NCBI RefSeq assembly: GCF_002104995.1
Contig: NW_024468249.1
Coordinates: 2,914,001 to 2,978,000, forward strand
Reading direction: 5' to 3'
Length of the DNA stretch: 64,000 bases
Source of the DNA: Linderina pennispora
Lineage: Eukaryota > Kickxellomycota > Kickxellomycetes > Kickxellales > Kickxellaceae
Shown: piece by piece, positions 44,348 through 54,031 of the stretch
Layout: each line of letters starts with the position of its first letter
Numbering within the stretch: position 1 is the first letter of the stretch
The notes under the pieces: model-generated
Database searches by the model: none
What the model saw: only the letters and a program-made list of their open reading frames with translations
What the model was told of the DNA's origin: nothing
Position numbers and translations under genes: made by a program

Positions 44348-45374
44348 ATGGCCTTCGTCACGCCCCCCAACACACAGAGCGCAGTGCAGGGCGACCAGTC
44401 GCTGAGCCTGCCAAAGTCGCCGAACGGCAACGGGAGCAACAGCGTTGCGGCCATCACCAACCCGTCGGATGCAGCGCCAGCAGAGGCCGGGCCGTCAGCT
44501 GCTGGTGGCGACGACGCCGCTGCAGAGAACGGCATCGTTGGTGTCGCAGGCATCGTGCCTACATTACAGTAAGTGTTGCAGAGGAGAGGAGACGGGTGTG
44601 TTGTCGGTTGGTAGGACTGTTTCTCAAAAGCCCATCTTTGCCAATACTGTTTAGAAACATTGTTGCAACGGTCAACCTGGACTGCCGTCTTGACCTCAAG
44701 ACGATTGCGCTCCATGCGCGCAACGCCGAGTACAATCCAAAGGTAATTATTGCGGGCCAAGAGGCGCAGCGGGCGGGGGAGGCGGCACGCGGGTAGTGGT
44801 CGTCTCTCCCTCCCCATGTGTGTGGAGTGGGGGCGCGTCCTTGCATGCTCCAGCTCTCTGGGGCCAGCCCACGCACGGCGCATCCATGTTTCACATTTCA
44901 TCCACCCAACTCTATGCTGACGGTGCTGTGTGTACTGAGTAGCGTTTTGCGGCCGTCATCATGCGAATCCGCGAGCCCAAGACCACAGCGCTGATTTTCG
45001 CGTCGGGCAAGATGGTGGTGACCGGCGCAAAGTCGGAGGACGACTCAAAGCTGGCGGCACGCAAGTACGCGCGGATTGTGCAAAAGCTCGGGTTCCCGGC
45101 CAAGTTCACAGACTTCAAGATCCAGAACATCGTCGGGTCGTGTGATGTCAAGTTCCCGATCCGGCTCGAGGGCCTGGCATACTCGCACGGGACGTTCTCG
45201 AGCTATGAGCCGGAGCTGTTCCCTGGCCTCATCTACCGCATGGTCAAACCCAAGATCGTGCTGCTGATTTTTGTGTCGGGCAAGATTGTGCTGACCGGCG
45301 CCAAGGTGCGTGGCGAAATCTACCAGGCGTTCGAGGCCATTTACCCGGTGCTGACCGAGTTCCGGAAGCCGTAA
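44348..45374 (+). CDS. SPT15: TATA-binding protein (TBP)
   Basis: TBP nucleates transcription by all three nuclear RNA polymerases. Exons are 44348-44568, 44655-44742 and 44943-45374, with GT-AG introns of 86 and 200 nt; 246 residues. The first 65 residues are a variable Ser/Ala/Asn-rich N-terminus. The conserved saddle has two repeats, [31 protein letters not shown]... and [17 protein letters not shown]..., with the DNA-contact strands [17 protein letters not shown] and [13 protein letters not shown]. The exon junctions restore the universal sequence exactly. It lies between the COQ5-like gene and CSN6. Confidence 0.97.
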
Positions 45375-45653
45375 CGCAGCGGCCGCAGCATCTACAAGAG
45401 CCCTCGCTTTCGACTAGAGTCCATTTCGACGCAAAATAAAATAAACTTGTATTCTATGCGACGATTTCGCCGGGGGCATGGGGCAGGCGCTGTTGACATC
45501 AGCACTCCAGGCAGAGCTGCAGCTCCATCACAGCAGCGGACTGGCTGGCCAGGGGTCACTCTTCTCTGTTGTTCCTCCCGCAGCAGAAAGCCCGAATTGA
45601 CACCTTTTTCAGTTTTAAGACCATTTTCAGCAATCCACACAGCCTACTGACAA

Positions 45654-46826
45654 ATGACCTCGCGAAACGCAGCTACGGCCGCAGTGCACCCGCTGGTGCT
45701 GCTGAACATCTCAGAGCACGCGACGCGCACGCTGGCGCAGACCAAGCACGGCAAGCAGGAGCCCGGGCTTGTGTGCGGGGCCCTACTGGGGCGGCAGAAG
45801 GAGAGCCGTACCGAGCTGTTCCACTCGTTTGAGCTGGTGTTCCGGCAGCCGCGCAACGACGGCACGTACGAGCTTGACAGCACCCACTACCTGAAGCGCA
45901 TGGACCACATGCGGCAGATTTTCCCCGAGGACGACCTTGTTGGGTGGTACTTTGTGTCGTCCAGCCTGCGGGTGACGCGGCTGATGTGTACGCTGCACCA
46001 GCAGATCATGAATCTGAATGCAACACCGCTGCTCCTGGTGTTTGACGCGGCAATGGCGGGGGAGGGCGACGAGGAGGGCGGCAGCAGTGGGCTGGCTCTG
46101 CCGGTGGCCGTGTATGAGACGCAGGCGCCAGCGGCAGTGCCGCGGGCAGCGCTGTATGGTGACGCGATGGATGACGAGGAGCCGGCCATTTACGTGGAGG
46201 GTCTGGACACCAGCAATACACCAGCCAACGACCAAATCGCATGGGCATCGCGCCTGGAGCCGCTACGGATCGCTGTAGAGACCGGTGAGGCCGAGCGCGT
46301 GGCCATTGATCATGTGGCGAACGTGTCTACAATGGTATCTGATGAGACCATGGTGGGCGGAGCGGCGGCCAAGACACTGGCAGATGCATCCAAGATCGCT
46401 ATGTTCCTGACCGGCCAGCGCAACGCACTGGAGATGCTGCACAAGGACATCCGTATTCTTCAGGCGTATGTTTCCCAGGTCATCGCTGGTACGGCGCCGT
46501 ACGACCCTGACGTGCTGCAGCTGGTGAAGCGCGTGCTGTGCAACAGGCCTGTGGTGCTGGACGATGCACTGTTCAACAAGGCGATGGCGCAGGAAGAGAC
46601 CAACTACGAGATTGCCGCGTACCTAGGCGCCATCACCAGCGCTGTGGGCTCCGTGCGCAATGTGGCCCAGCGTGCCAATTCTGCACTGCAGGCCGGTCGC
46701 AACAAGCACATGCCACTGGTGAGCCATGGCCCGGGCGGCTCCATGTTTGACGGCTTCGACATGATGCACACCATGGGCGGGTTTGGCCGGTCTGCCCGGT
46801 CCCACGGCTTTGGCAGCCTCCGCTGA
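45654..46826 (+). CDS. CSN6: COP9 signalosome subunit 6
   Basis: CSN6 pairs with the catalytic subunit CSN5 in the complex that removes Nedd8 from cullins. The 390-residue protein has an MPN domain from VHPLVLLNISEHATR to about residue 180, without the JAMM zinc ligands, as expected of CSN6. The C-terminal part is helical and ends in a Gly/Phe/Met-rich tail. CGALLGRQ and VGWYFVSSSLRVT are conserved family stretches. An alternative is proteasome subunit Rpn8 or eIF3f, but sequence order and length fit CSN6 better. Start ATG 45654 is the first in frame. Confidence 0.88.
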   Translation: MTSRNAATAAVHPLVLLNISEHATRTLAQTKHGKQEPGLVCGALLGRQKESRTELFHSFELVFRQPRNDGTYELDSTHYLKRMDHMRQIFPEDDLVGWYFVSSSLRVTRLMCTLHQQIMNLNATPLLLVFDAAMAGEGDEEGGSSGLALPVAVYETQAPAAVPRAALYGDAMDDEEPAIYVEGLDTSNTPANDQIAWASRLEPLRIAVETGEAERVAIDHVANVSTMVSDETMVGGAAAKTLADASKIAMFLTGQRNALEMLHKDIRILQAYVSQVIAGTAPYDPDVLQLVKRVLCNRPVVLDDALFNKAMAQEETNYEIAAYLGAITSAVGSVRNVAQRANSALQAGRNKHMPLVSHGPGGSMFDGFDMMHTMGGFGRSARSHGFGSLR

Positions 46827-46960
46827 TGCTGCAAGATAATGATGCCAGCAAGCTTTTTTGAAATCCAGGCAATACCACAAGGTGCAAAGTGGCCACGTCG
46901 GCTTGAAATATATTTCCGTGAAAATTCTGCTTTTGTGAATCTGCATATTTATTCATAGCC

Positions 46961-47758
46961 ATGGCCGCGATACCACCCAACCAGACGCTGTACATACGGA
47001 ACCTGAACGACAAAATCCAGAAGCCTGTGCTCAAGGAGACTCTCTACAGTCTCTGCGTCTCGTACGGCCGCGTCCTGGACATTGTTGCTCTGAAGACCAC
47101 AAAAATGCGCGGCCAGGCGTTTATAGTATTCTCAGACATCGCCAGCGCAACCACAGCCATGCGGCACCTGAGCGGCCGCACAGTCTTTGGCCGACCACTT
47201 TGCATAGAATATGCCCTCAGCAAGTCGGACGTGGTTGCGCAAAAGGACGGCACGTACAAATATGGCGAGAAGCGCGAGCACACGAGCGCCGAGCAGCGGA
47301 AACGCCTGCTGGGGATCACCGAAGGTGCCAAGCGGCAAGCCAGCGAGGAAGCAGAGGAGCGTGAGGCGAAGCGGAGAGCTGTTGGGGACGCGGACGAGGA
47401 ATCTGATGGCGAGCAGGATATGCGTGACGACGACAGCGACGACGACAGCGACATTGGGCCCATGCCGCCAGCCGAGGAAGCGCCAGAGCAGGAGATCGGA
47501 CCGCAGGGTGCAGATGCAGAGGGGGTGTCGGCGCCCACGCTGTTTGTCGCCAACCTGCCCGAGGACTTGTCGGTCGATGTGCTTGCAGGCCTGTTCCAGC
47601 AGTATGCTGGCTTCCGCCAGGTGCGCCAGATCGAGGGCAAGCAGGGCATTGCGTTTGTTGATTACGAGTCAGCGCGCGATGCCGCAGCCGCTCGCGATGT
47701 GCTCGATGGATTCAGGATCGCGGCAGACCGTGCCATGCAGATAAAATTTTCTCGCTGA
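46961..47758 (+). CDS. U1A/U2B''-family spliceosomal protein
   Basis: The 265-residue protein has two RRMs separated by an acidic linker. RRM1 (about 8-88) has TLYIRNLNDK, the RNP1-like RGQAFIVF and the conserved IEYALSKSDVVAQKDGTY, which binds a U1 or U2 snRNA loop in U1A and U2B''. RRM2 (about 190-265) has LFVANLPEDLS and IAFVDYESARDAAAARDVLDGF. Many fungi and animals such as Drosophila have one protein (SNF) serving both particles, which may hold here. The linker has a DDDSDDDSD stretch. No introns. Confidence 0.93.
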   Translation: MAAIPPNQTLYIRNLNDKIQKPVLKETLYSLCVSYGRVLDIVALKTTKMRGQAFIVFSDIASATTAMRHLSGRTVFGRPLCIEYALSKSDVVAQKDGTYKYGEKREHTSAEQRKRLLGITEGAKRQASEEAEEREAKRRAVGDADEESDGEQDMRDDDSDDDSDIGPMPPAEEAPEQEIGPQGADAEGVSAPTLFVANLPEDLSVDVLAGLFQQYAGFRQVRQIEGKQGIAFVDYESARDAAAARDVLDGFRIAADRAMQIKFSR

Positions 47759-49188
47759 TGATATCTTTTCCCTTGTTGAGCAACTAGAGCAGCCTTGATA
47801 CGAACTGGATACGCCTGCCCATTTTCCAAGCCTCCTCCGCACAGCGCCCTCACTTGGGCGAGCTCTGGAGAATGCGCTTGATTGCATGATTGGCTGCGTG
47901 GCCCATTTTCAAAACAACCTTTTCCTTTGGCCTGGAGAAAAAACTGTTGTTTATCATTTTCACCCGTGTTCTCGTTGGTTTCTCTATGCTATCCGCATTC
48001 TGTCCCCTTTAGCTCCACCCTCCTGCGTTGTCTCTACACGCCACTAGCTCTTCCTCTTATTATCATACCCTCGCACGCTTGCTTCCTTTGAATTTCGGTC
48101 GCGGCCTTGAGTACATTCCGTATTTTTATTGTCAACAAAGGCGCTCTGTCTCACGTCGACCCTCGGACTCCCCGGCTCTGTCCCCTTTTCTCTTTATATC
48201 CTTTGTTGCCATTATCTCTGGGTGTCTTTTTTCTTTTTTTTTTTTGGCGCCAAGCACCTGGACGCTGGTTGTTTAGCACAAAGAAGGGGAAGCGCCTGCT
48301 CTGCACAGTCATTCGGGTTCGCGGCATTCACAAGTGTACTGGCTGTTGCCACTAGACTACACTTGCAGTGTCTACATTCAGGTACGCTAGAAATTTGCCA
48401 GCACAGTGCAATTTGAGCTTTTCTGCATACTGCAAAACCGCCGTGCTACGGGTATTCTCATGTCTGGGCATCGCTGGACACCTGTTTGGATTTGACAGAG
48501 GATAGTACTGCGAGCCGCGCACGCATGACCAACTACGCAGATAACTGCCAGCCTGTTTGCACCCACGCCCTGTGCCTTTCTCGCGAAAAAACTGCACTCG
48601 ACCTGTAAATGACTTTGCTGTTTCTCTTCCCCAGCAGTACACCGTAGCATGGAAAGGAATTTGCTGCCTCTCTGTTTACTTGTATAGTGGAAGAGGGGTG
48701 GTGCGTTTGCAAATCAAGCTTGTGTTCCTGCATCTTCTTGTCCATTTCTCGTTTTGTTCTTCGACTCACTTTATGTACCACCGCACACGACCTGCCGAAT
48801 AGAGTGCTTCTATTGATCTGTAAGGAGAATAGTGCAATGGCCGGCCGCTTTACCCACAGGGGGATAGCCGAACTCTTGCATTCCGGCAGCACCATTTTTT
48901 GCTGCTTTCGTGTTCCTTGCTGGCTCCTCTTTCCAGCCCAATCTGCAGCCTTGGCGAAGTTTTTGTCTACTAACGCACAGACGCTTTTGCCGCTGTTAGG
49001 ACTAGAGACATTGTAGATCGCAAATTGTATTGCATCGATCGGCCAAAGAAACTCAAAAATAGACATAGACACACAAAGGCAATGAAAGAAGCCACACCAG
49101 TTCGCAAGCACAGCTCTATCAATCAAGGTAACGCATTGGCAAAGCGGTTGCATATCATACAGAATCCATAAAGTTTGCTGCTAATGCC
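47759..49188. other. Spacer upstream of the disordered protein gene
   Basis: 1.43 kb with a long pyrimidine-rich part (about 47940-48250), including T-runs near 48224-48244. It probably contains the promoter and a long leader of the following gene. A 206-codon minus-strand frame (48533-49153) shows no protein-like features and was not called. Confidence 0.4.
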
Positions 49189-51888
49189 ATGGCCTTATAT
49201 GTAGACGCCACCGAGAGTCCACTTGGAATCCTGGCATCGCTGGCATCTCCGCCAGTCATGACCAGCACGTCAAAGCAGCAGCACGAGTCGGAGATGCCAG
49301 CAATGCTGCATGTCGAGTCGCGGCGAGGCTCGCTTGGTACGCATTCTGGATCACCGTCGCCGCCCAACTCACCCAGCACACGGGCTGCAATGCGGCTGGA
49401 CCAAAAAACACCCAAACCACACCTCTCGCACGCTATCAGCGAAGGTACGGGTTTGCAGGAAGCAAAAGCGGACAGCGCAGCAGTGGACATCGCACACAAC
49501 GTGTCAGAGCCTGGGTCGCTAGTGCCAGTGTCAGTGGCGTCTGCAATTCCAGCTAGTCAGCTGGATGTGTTAGCGCTTGTCACAGCAACAAGCCCACCAC
49601 TACCAGGACGCCGGCGGTGGATGGCACACAACACACCAAAGCCTGCGTTTGCAAGATCTGGCTTGTCGCAGAATGTCACCCCAGCACGGTTGCTAACTAG
49701 AAATGGTGATGGTGCTGAGGACAGCGGTAGCGATACAGTATCGGAGGACGAACAGACATTGCGGTCGTATAGCGCGCGGCTGAGATCCCGATACCACAGT
49801 GCGAATCTGCGGCCATCACCTAGTATGCCTAGGGGATCATCAAGGGAGCCGTCAGAGGGGACATCTGATCTGCAGCTGGCTGAGCCAGCTATGCCTGCTA
49901 GTGACCGGATAGCCAGAAATCGCACCGTTTATTCCATTACTGGTATTGGGAGGCCCCCGCTGCCCATGTCGGCTACTGCGTTGCGCACAAGTAGACGAGG
50001 CGGGTACCCGCAAAACACCAGTGGTTACCAGCAGCAGAGACCCGGCAATGGCGAATCAACAGATGATGAAGACGAGCCAGTACTGATGCAAGCCCTGACC
50101 ACCCCGCGACGTAATATCACTCCGACGCACCGGATGCACGAATTAAGCGAACCGCCAAGACTCCCAACATCAGCTGAGCGACGCACATACCGCACACCAG
50201 CCCACCCATCAGCACGCGGCCTGCAGATGCTACCACGGTCCTTGAATCCATCTTTGGGCAGCTTCATTGAGTCACCAGCATCGGAGCCCGTGATGCGCCG
50301 GCGGCTGCCTCGGTACCGTCATCGCGTGCATGCAGAGGGAACTGAGAATGTCAGCGCACTTCCAGGCACAAGCACAGAGGAGGTAGAGGGCTACTACGAT
50401 GATGATGACGACGACGACGATGGGTATTCAAACGGTTCACCAATGCCGCTGTCGCCATCATGTCGGCAGCAGAGCATGGAAGTTCCGCGCGCATACAGAC
50501 ACGCAAGAGCGCATCGATCATTGGTTGCAGAAATCGGTTCCAATGTGTCTAACCAGTTTCTAGGCTCGGAGACCGATCAGTCCATGGCCACGAGTGCCAT
50601 AGACGAGGCAGGCGTCGATGTAATCACGGCGGATGACAGCGACCAGCTAGAGCCACCTCACAACACCACAATATCTGGTGAGACCACCGAGAGTGCCGAC
50701 ATGCAGTTCTTTGTCAATCGACCATACACCACGGTCCGACGATCCATTGGCAGTCTGATAGACCAGACCAACGGCCTGCAGCCCACTGCTGAATCCCCGC
50801 ATAGCGGAAACTCTATTAGCGCAGAACGACTTGAGCTCAGGCGTCCGATAGATGTAGCGAATGGCTACGAGGATGATGGGTCCACTACTGAGACCGACGA
50901 CGAATTCTTTACACGTCCAAAGCGTGCTCTGCATGCCAGTATTCGTCCACCACGACGGGTTGTACGCCACTTGGAGACACTGCGATCCCACCATCCTCCG
51001 CCGGCAGTCTTGCGCTTGCAGCAAATGAAAATACCAGCACATTACTCCATGGTGCAGAAGCAGCACCTGCCGCTGCTGGGGCGCAGTCGCATGGGTTCGG
51101 TGGGGTCCATGTGCCCGCCTGCCTCACGCACTGCGCCATCGACCAGCGGGTTTGGACTGGGTGTTAGCAACGCTGACAGTCTCTCCAACACTGAGCCCGC
51201 GCAGCGTGTGTCGTCGGTGCCGTCGTCAAATTCTGCAACTGCGGCCTTAGCTGCCATGGCACAGGCTGACGACAGACGTAGCCCAGAGCGTATCCCACGA
51301 TACATTCGCCGGCAGCAACATCAGCCATCAATAGTCGTGCAGACAAGCTATGTGCCACAGCGACCCGAGGGCATAGATAGGTCAACGGAGGCTAGCCGCA
51401 AGCGCGCACTGACTGCCCCATCGTTGCTCGAGTCGCCAATGGCTAAGCGGTCACGCTACATTGGCACCGAGCCTACGCTGCATTCGTCAGATGAAGAGTC
51501 CGCCAACCCGCAGTCGCCACTGGCGCTGCGCACTCCGCTGGCTAGTCGAGTGAGTATGCCAGGCGTATCGCCAGTGTCCTCGCTGCGGTCGTCTCTGGTC
51601 AGCAGCAGGGGCCCACCGCAGCCCCGACTGAATCACACTGGCTCTCCGATCTGCCAGAATAAGGACGCTCAACAAGACTCTGGGGGCTCGCCCAGCATTA
51701 GCACCGCCCAGCATCTGCCCAAGCGCACACATTCACAGGCCAGCCGGTCACCGTGTAGCGCGCACTCGCCGGGCAGCGAGTCAAGAGACAGGGTCAGCCC
51801 CAAGTCGGCAACGCCGTCGTCACCATCACTAGTGTCAAATGTGTCGAGTGATGCGCTGTTACCGCCAATCAGCCCGGCTGACGACTAA
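49189..51888 (+). CDS. Large disordered Ser/Pro/Thr-rich protein of unknown function
   Basis: The 899-residue protein has no recognisable fold. The N-terminus has a short hydrophobic motif, ESPLGILASLASPP, of a kind seen in transcription regulators. A poly-Asp run (about residues 403-410) and many S-P and T-P sites suggest phosphorylation by CDK or MAPK. Basic patches (RRRLPRYRHR, AKRSRY) may act as nuclear signals. The continuous, intact frame of this length and its codon use support a true gene. Nuclear regulator is a guess. A hidden upstream exon cannot be excluded. Confidence 0.7.
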   Translation: MALYVDATESPLGILASLASPPVMTSTSKQQHESEMPAMLHVESRRGSLGTHSGSPSPPNSPSTRAAMRLDQKTPKPHLSHAISEGTGLQEAKADSAAVDIAHNVSEPGSLVPVSVASAIPASQLDVLALVTATSPPLPGRRRWMAHNTPKPAFARSGLSQNVTPARLLTRNGDGAEDSGSDTVSEDEQTLRSYSARLRSRYHSANLRPSPSMPRGSSREPSEGTSDLQLAEPAMPASDRIARNRTVYSITGIGRPPLPMSATALRTSRRGGYPQNTSGYQQQRPGNGESTDDEDEPVLMQALTTPRRNITPTHRMHELSEPPRLPTSAERRTYRTPAHPSARGLQMLPRSLNPSLGSFIESPASEPVMRRRLPRYRHRVHAEGTENVSALPGTSTEEVEGYYDDDDDDDDGYSNGSPMPLSPSCRQQSMEVPRAYRHARAHRSLVAEIGSNVSNQFLGSETDQSMATSAIDEAGVDVITADDSDQLEPPHNTTISGETTESADMQFFVNRPYTTVRRSIGSLIDQTNGLQPTAESPHSGNSISAERLELRRPIDVANGYEDDGSTTETDDEFFTRPKRALHASIRPPRRVVRHLETLRSHHPPPAVLRLQQMKIPAHYSMVQKQHLPLLGRSRMGSVGSMCPPASRTAPSTSGFGLGVSNADSLSNTEPAQRVSSVPSSNSATAALAAMAQADDRRSPERIPRYIRRQQHQPSIVVQTSYVPQRPEGIDRSTEASRKRALTAPSLLESPMAKRSRYIGTEPTLHSSDEESANPQSPLALRTPLASRVSMPGVSPVSSLRSSLVSSRGPPQPRLNHTGSPICQNKDAQQDSGGSPSISTAQHLPKRTHSQASRSPCSAHSPGSESRDRVSPKSATPSSPSLVSNVSSDALLPPISPADD

Positions 51889-52353
51889 GTGCCGCTCTAG
51901 GATCACTAAGAGCCACACTATTCTTTCGCTCTAGATGGACATGCAATTTGGATATCCTCATCAGCGAAAAAAGAGTATCGAAAAAAAGGTCAGCTTCAAG
52001 TAAAGAGTCGTCATGAACCCCGTTTGTCTAGGGTCCTTTCCGAGCTTGACTCATAAATGACTCATCATCCCCAGAGCTGGCATCGAACGCCCGATCTCCA
52101 CCGACCAGAGCGGCGGAGCGCGCGCGCAACCAGTCCCTGGTAGAATTTCAGGACAGAGTGATATCAATGCCTCGCTGGAAAAGGAGAAATGTAGAGTATA
52201 TCAAGGGCAAGGTCGGGGGTTGAGCGGAGACTTGGACAAACCATATTCCTCCGACCGCGGCTGACAACGGCAAAAGAATGCCAGCATTGGATTTTGGCAT
52301 GCACCACAATAGCACAGTATTTTATCCTGTATCAGTGGCTTCCCTTCACTAGC
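51889..52353. other. Spacer between disordered protein gene and PPT1
   Basis: Contains the 3' end of the former and the PPT1 promoter. A tRNA-like stretch near 52080-52150 was checked and rejected. No gene is supported. Confidence 0.45.
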
Positions 52354-53289
52354 ATGCAGCTCTTTTCTACCCTTTCACTTTCGTACGCCCTGGCAGTGAC
52401 ATCAGCAGCAGCAGCAGGCTTATCTGGAATGCATGCGCCGGTCATTCTCTGGCATGGCATGGGAGATACCTGCTGCAATAATGATACGATGGGCTGGGTC
52501 GCACAAATAGTCTCAGACGAGCTTCCTGGTGCCTTTGTGCACTCAGTGCGGATCGGCAACAGCGAGAATGCTGATCAGAATGCTGGATTCTTCGGCAACC
52601 TGAACACCCAGCTTGAGCAGGTGTGCAACGACTTGGCTGGCATCCCAGAGCTACACCAGGACGTCAATATGATAGGATTCTCGCAAGGTGGGCTGTTTCT
52701 GCGTGCCTTGGTCCAGCGCTGTACTTGGCTGCAGCCCAAGGTTCTTCTAACGTTTGGATCTCCGCATATGGGTGTGGCTAAAGTTCCTGAGTGCACCGAT
52801 CCAAGCTCAGCCATGTGCCGGTGGATGCGCCAGCTGGCCAGCAAGGGTGTGTACTCGTGGTATATCCGTGACCATGTGGTTCAGGCACAGTACTTTAAAG
52901 ATCCTGCTCGCCTCAGCCAGTACTTGCAGTACAGCATATTTTTGCCCGACATCAACAACGAGCTCGACAAGAAGAATGAGCAATATAAGAAGCGCCTGAG
53001 TAGCCTCGAAGGACTCGTGCTCGTGCAGTTCAGCGAAGAGCAGATGATCTCTCCGCCTGGGTCAGCATGGTTTGGGTTCACTGACGAAGATGGAAACGAT
53101 ATACCTGTGCAGAATACGACCATGTACAAGGAAGACTGGCTTGGACTACGCAAGCTTCATCAGGCAAACAAAGTCGAGTTTGAGATGATCGATGGCCCGC
53201 ATATGAGCATCGCAGAAGATGTTTTGCGCAGGCTGGTCTCCAAGCACTTTGCTGCCAACAAGGATTCTCACCTATTCCGCATCCAATAA
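52354..53289 (+). CDS. PPT1: Palmitoyl-protein thioesterase
   Basis: PPT1 cleaves palmitate from cysteines of proteins in the lysosome or vacuole. The 311-residue precursor has a signal peptide (1-20, ending near SAAAA), followed by the alpha/beta-hydrolase fold: VILWHGMGDTCC, nucleophile S110 in IGFSQGG, FGSPHMGV, and the catalytic His at 283 in DGPHMS. EDWLGLRKL near the C-terminal third holds the likely Asp. Six or more Cys fit disulfides of the secreted enzyme. ATG 52354 begins the signal peptide. No introns. Confidence 0.95.
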   Translation: MQLFSTLSLSYALAVTSAAAAGLSGMHAPVILWHGMGDTCCNNDTMGWVAQIVSDELPGAFVHSVRIGNSENADQNAGFFGNLNTQLEQVCNDLAGIPELHQDVNMIGFSQGGLFLRALVQRCTWLQPKVLLTFGSPHMGVAKVPECTDPSSAMCRWMRQLASKGVYSWYIRDHVVQAQYFKDPARLSQYLQYSIFLPDINNELDKKNEQYKKRLSSLEGLVLVQFSEEQMISPPGSAWFGFTDEDGNDIPVQNTTMYKEDWLGLRKLHQANKVEFEMIDGPHMSIAEDVLRRLVSKHFAANKDSHLFRIQ

Positions 53290-53512
53290 ATTCTAAAACA
53301 GATTATGCTGGTGGCCTAGAGCACATCGTGGAAGATGTAGGGCGGTAGATAGCGGCAATGCCAAATGAGAGGAAAGAGATTAATAACGTGAGCACCTGAC
53401 ATGGGTATGTATTTACTTTCGTGTAATGCGAGTCCCGAATGTGTCTTTGAACAGTGGCTAATATGCCCTTGCACCTCTATCAGAGACTGAAGAGCTCAGT
53501 GGTGGAGGGAGT
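53290..53512. other. Short spacer between PPT1 and element copy 4
   Basis: 223 bp of unremarkable sequence; the 3' end of PPT1. Confidence 0.4.
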
Positions 53513-53946
53513 GTCATGGCCTTCTCCGCTGTACAAGCGAGTCATGTAAGCGGGCCATGGCACAATACAGGCGGGCCTATTCGTCTCGGCTCTTGAACCG
53601 CAGTCTCGCAGCAGTTCTAAACTTCAGACTCATTTTCCAGTCACTCTATGATTCAGGCGGTGTTTCTGGATAGTTCTGCCGTTCTACGGCTATTGCTGCC
53701 GATGCTTCTGGCACCACCCCGGCAACGAAGAGGCCGCGCAAGAGGCGTGCAGCAGCAGGCGATTCTGTTGCCAGCAGCAGCGAGCCAGCGCTGAGCAGAC
53801 CATCAAGACAGGAGATGTCCAAGATCACCGTTCCACTAACAACAGTCGAACACGTTCAAATGATCGGTTCGCCGTGATGCTCTTATCGACGTGTCAACCC
53901 ATGCTGACTAGCAGCCGAGCTCGCATCGCGAGCAAAGTAATCCCAG
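53513..53946 (+). mobile_element. Helitron-like Fanzor element, copy 4, 3' fragment
   Basis: A 434-bp 3' fragment that starts abruptly inside the zinc-finger region. It has a perfect terminal hairpin (53919-53933), the same 9-nt spacer length and CCAG at 53943-53946 in place of CTAG, followed by T. The protein remnant (LLNRSLAAVLNF) has lost the RuvC-III Asp (to Ser), and a stop soon follows. The 3' non-coding segment is nearly as well kept as in copy 3. Confidence 0.8.
53795..53946 (+). ncRNA. Candidate guide-RNA scaffold, copy 4
   Basis: Copy of the conserved 3' segment with an intact hairpin, in a fragment that encodes no usable protein. It would be a trans-acting scaffold at most. Expression unknown. 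Confidence 0.25.
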
Positions 53947-54031
53947 TGGTTCCTAGAACGGTAATAATAAGCGTCAAACAAGCAAGAGGGGATCATTGGA
54001 GAATATAGTTGGAAATATGAAAGGAAAATGG

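Noticed and set aside
48533-49153. 206-codon minus-strand open frame
   Set aside because: Composition is not protein-like, it lies in a pyrimidine-rich leader region on the opposite strand, and no motif is recognisable.
52078-52150. Possible minus-strand tRNA-Gln (CTG) from a tcgaac box and a CTCTGGT loop
   Set aside because: The T-stem has several mismatches, no proper D-arm or A box is found and the acceptor ends do not pair.
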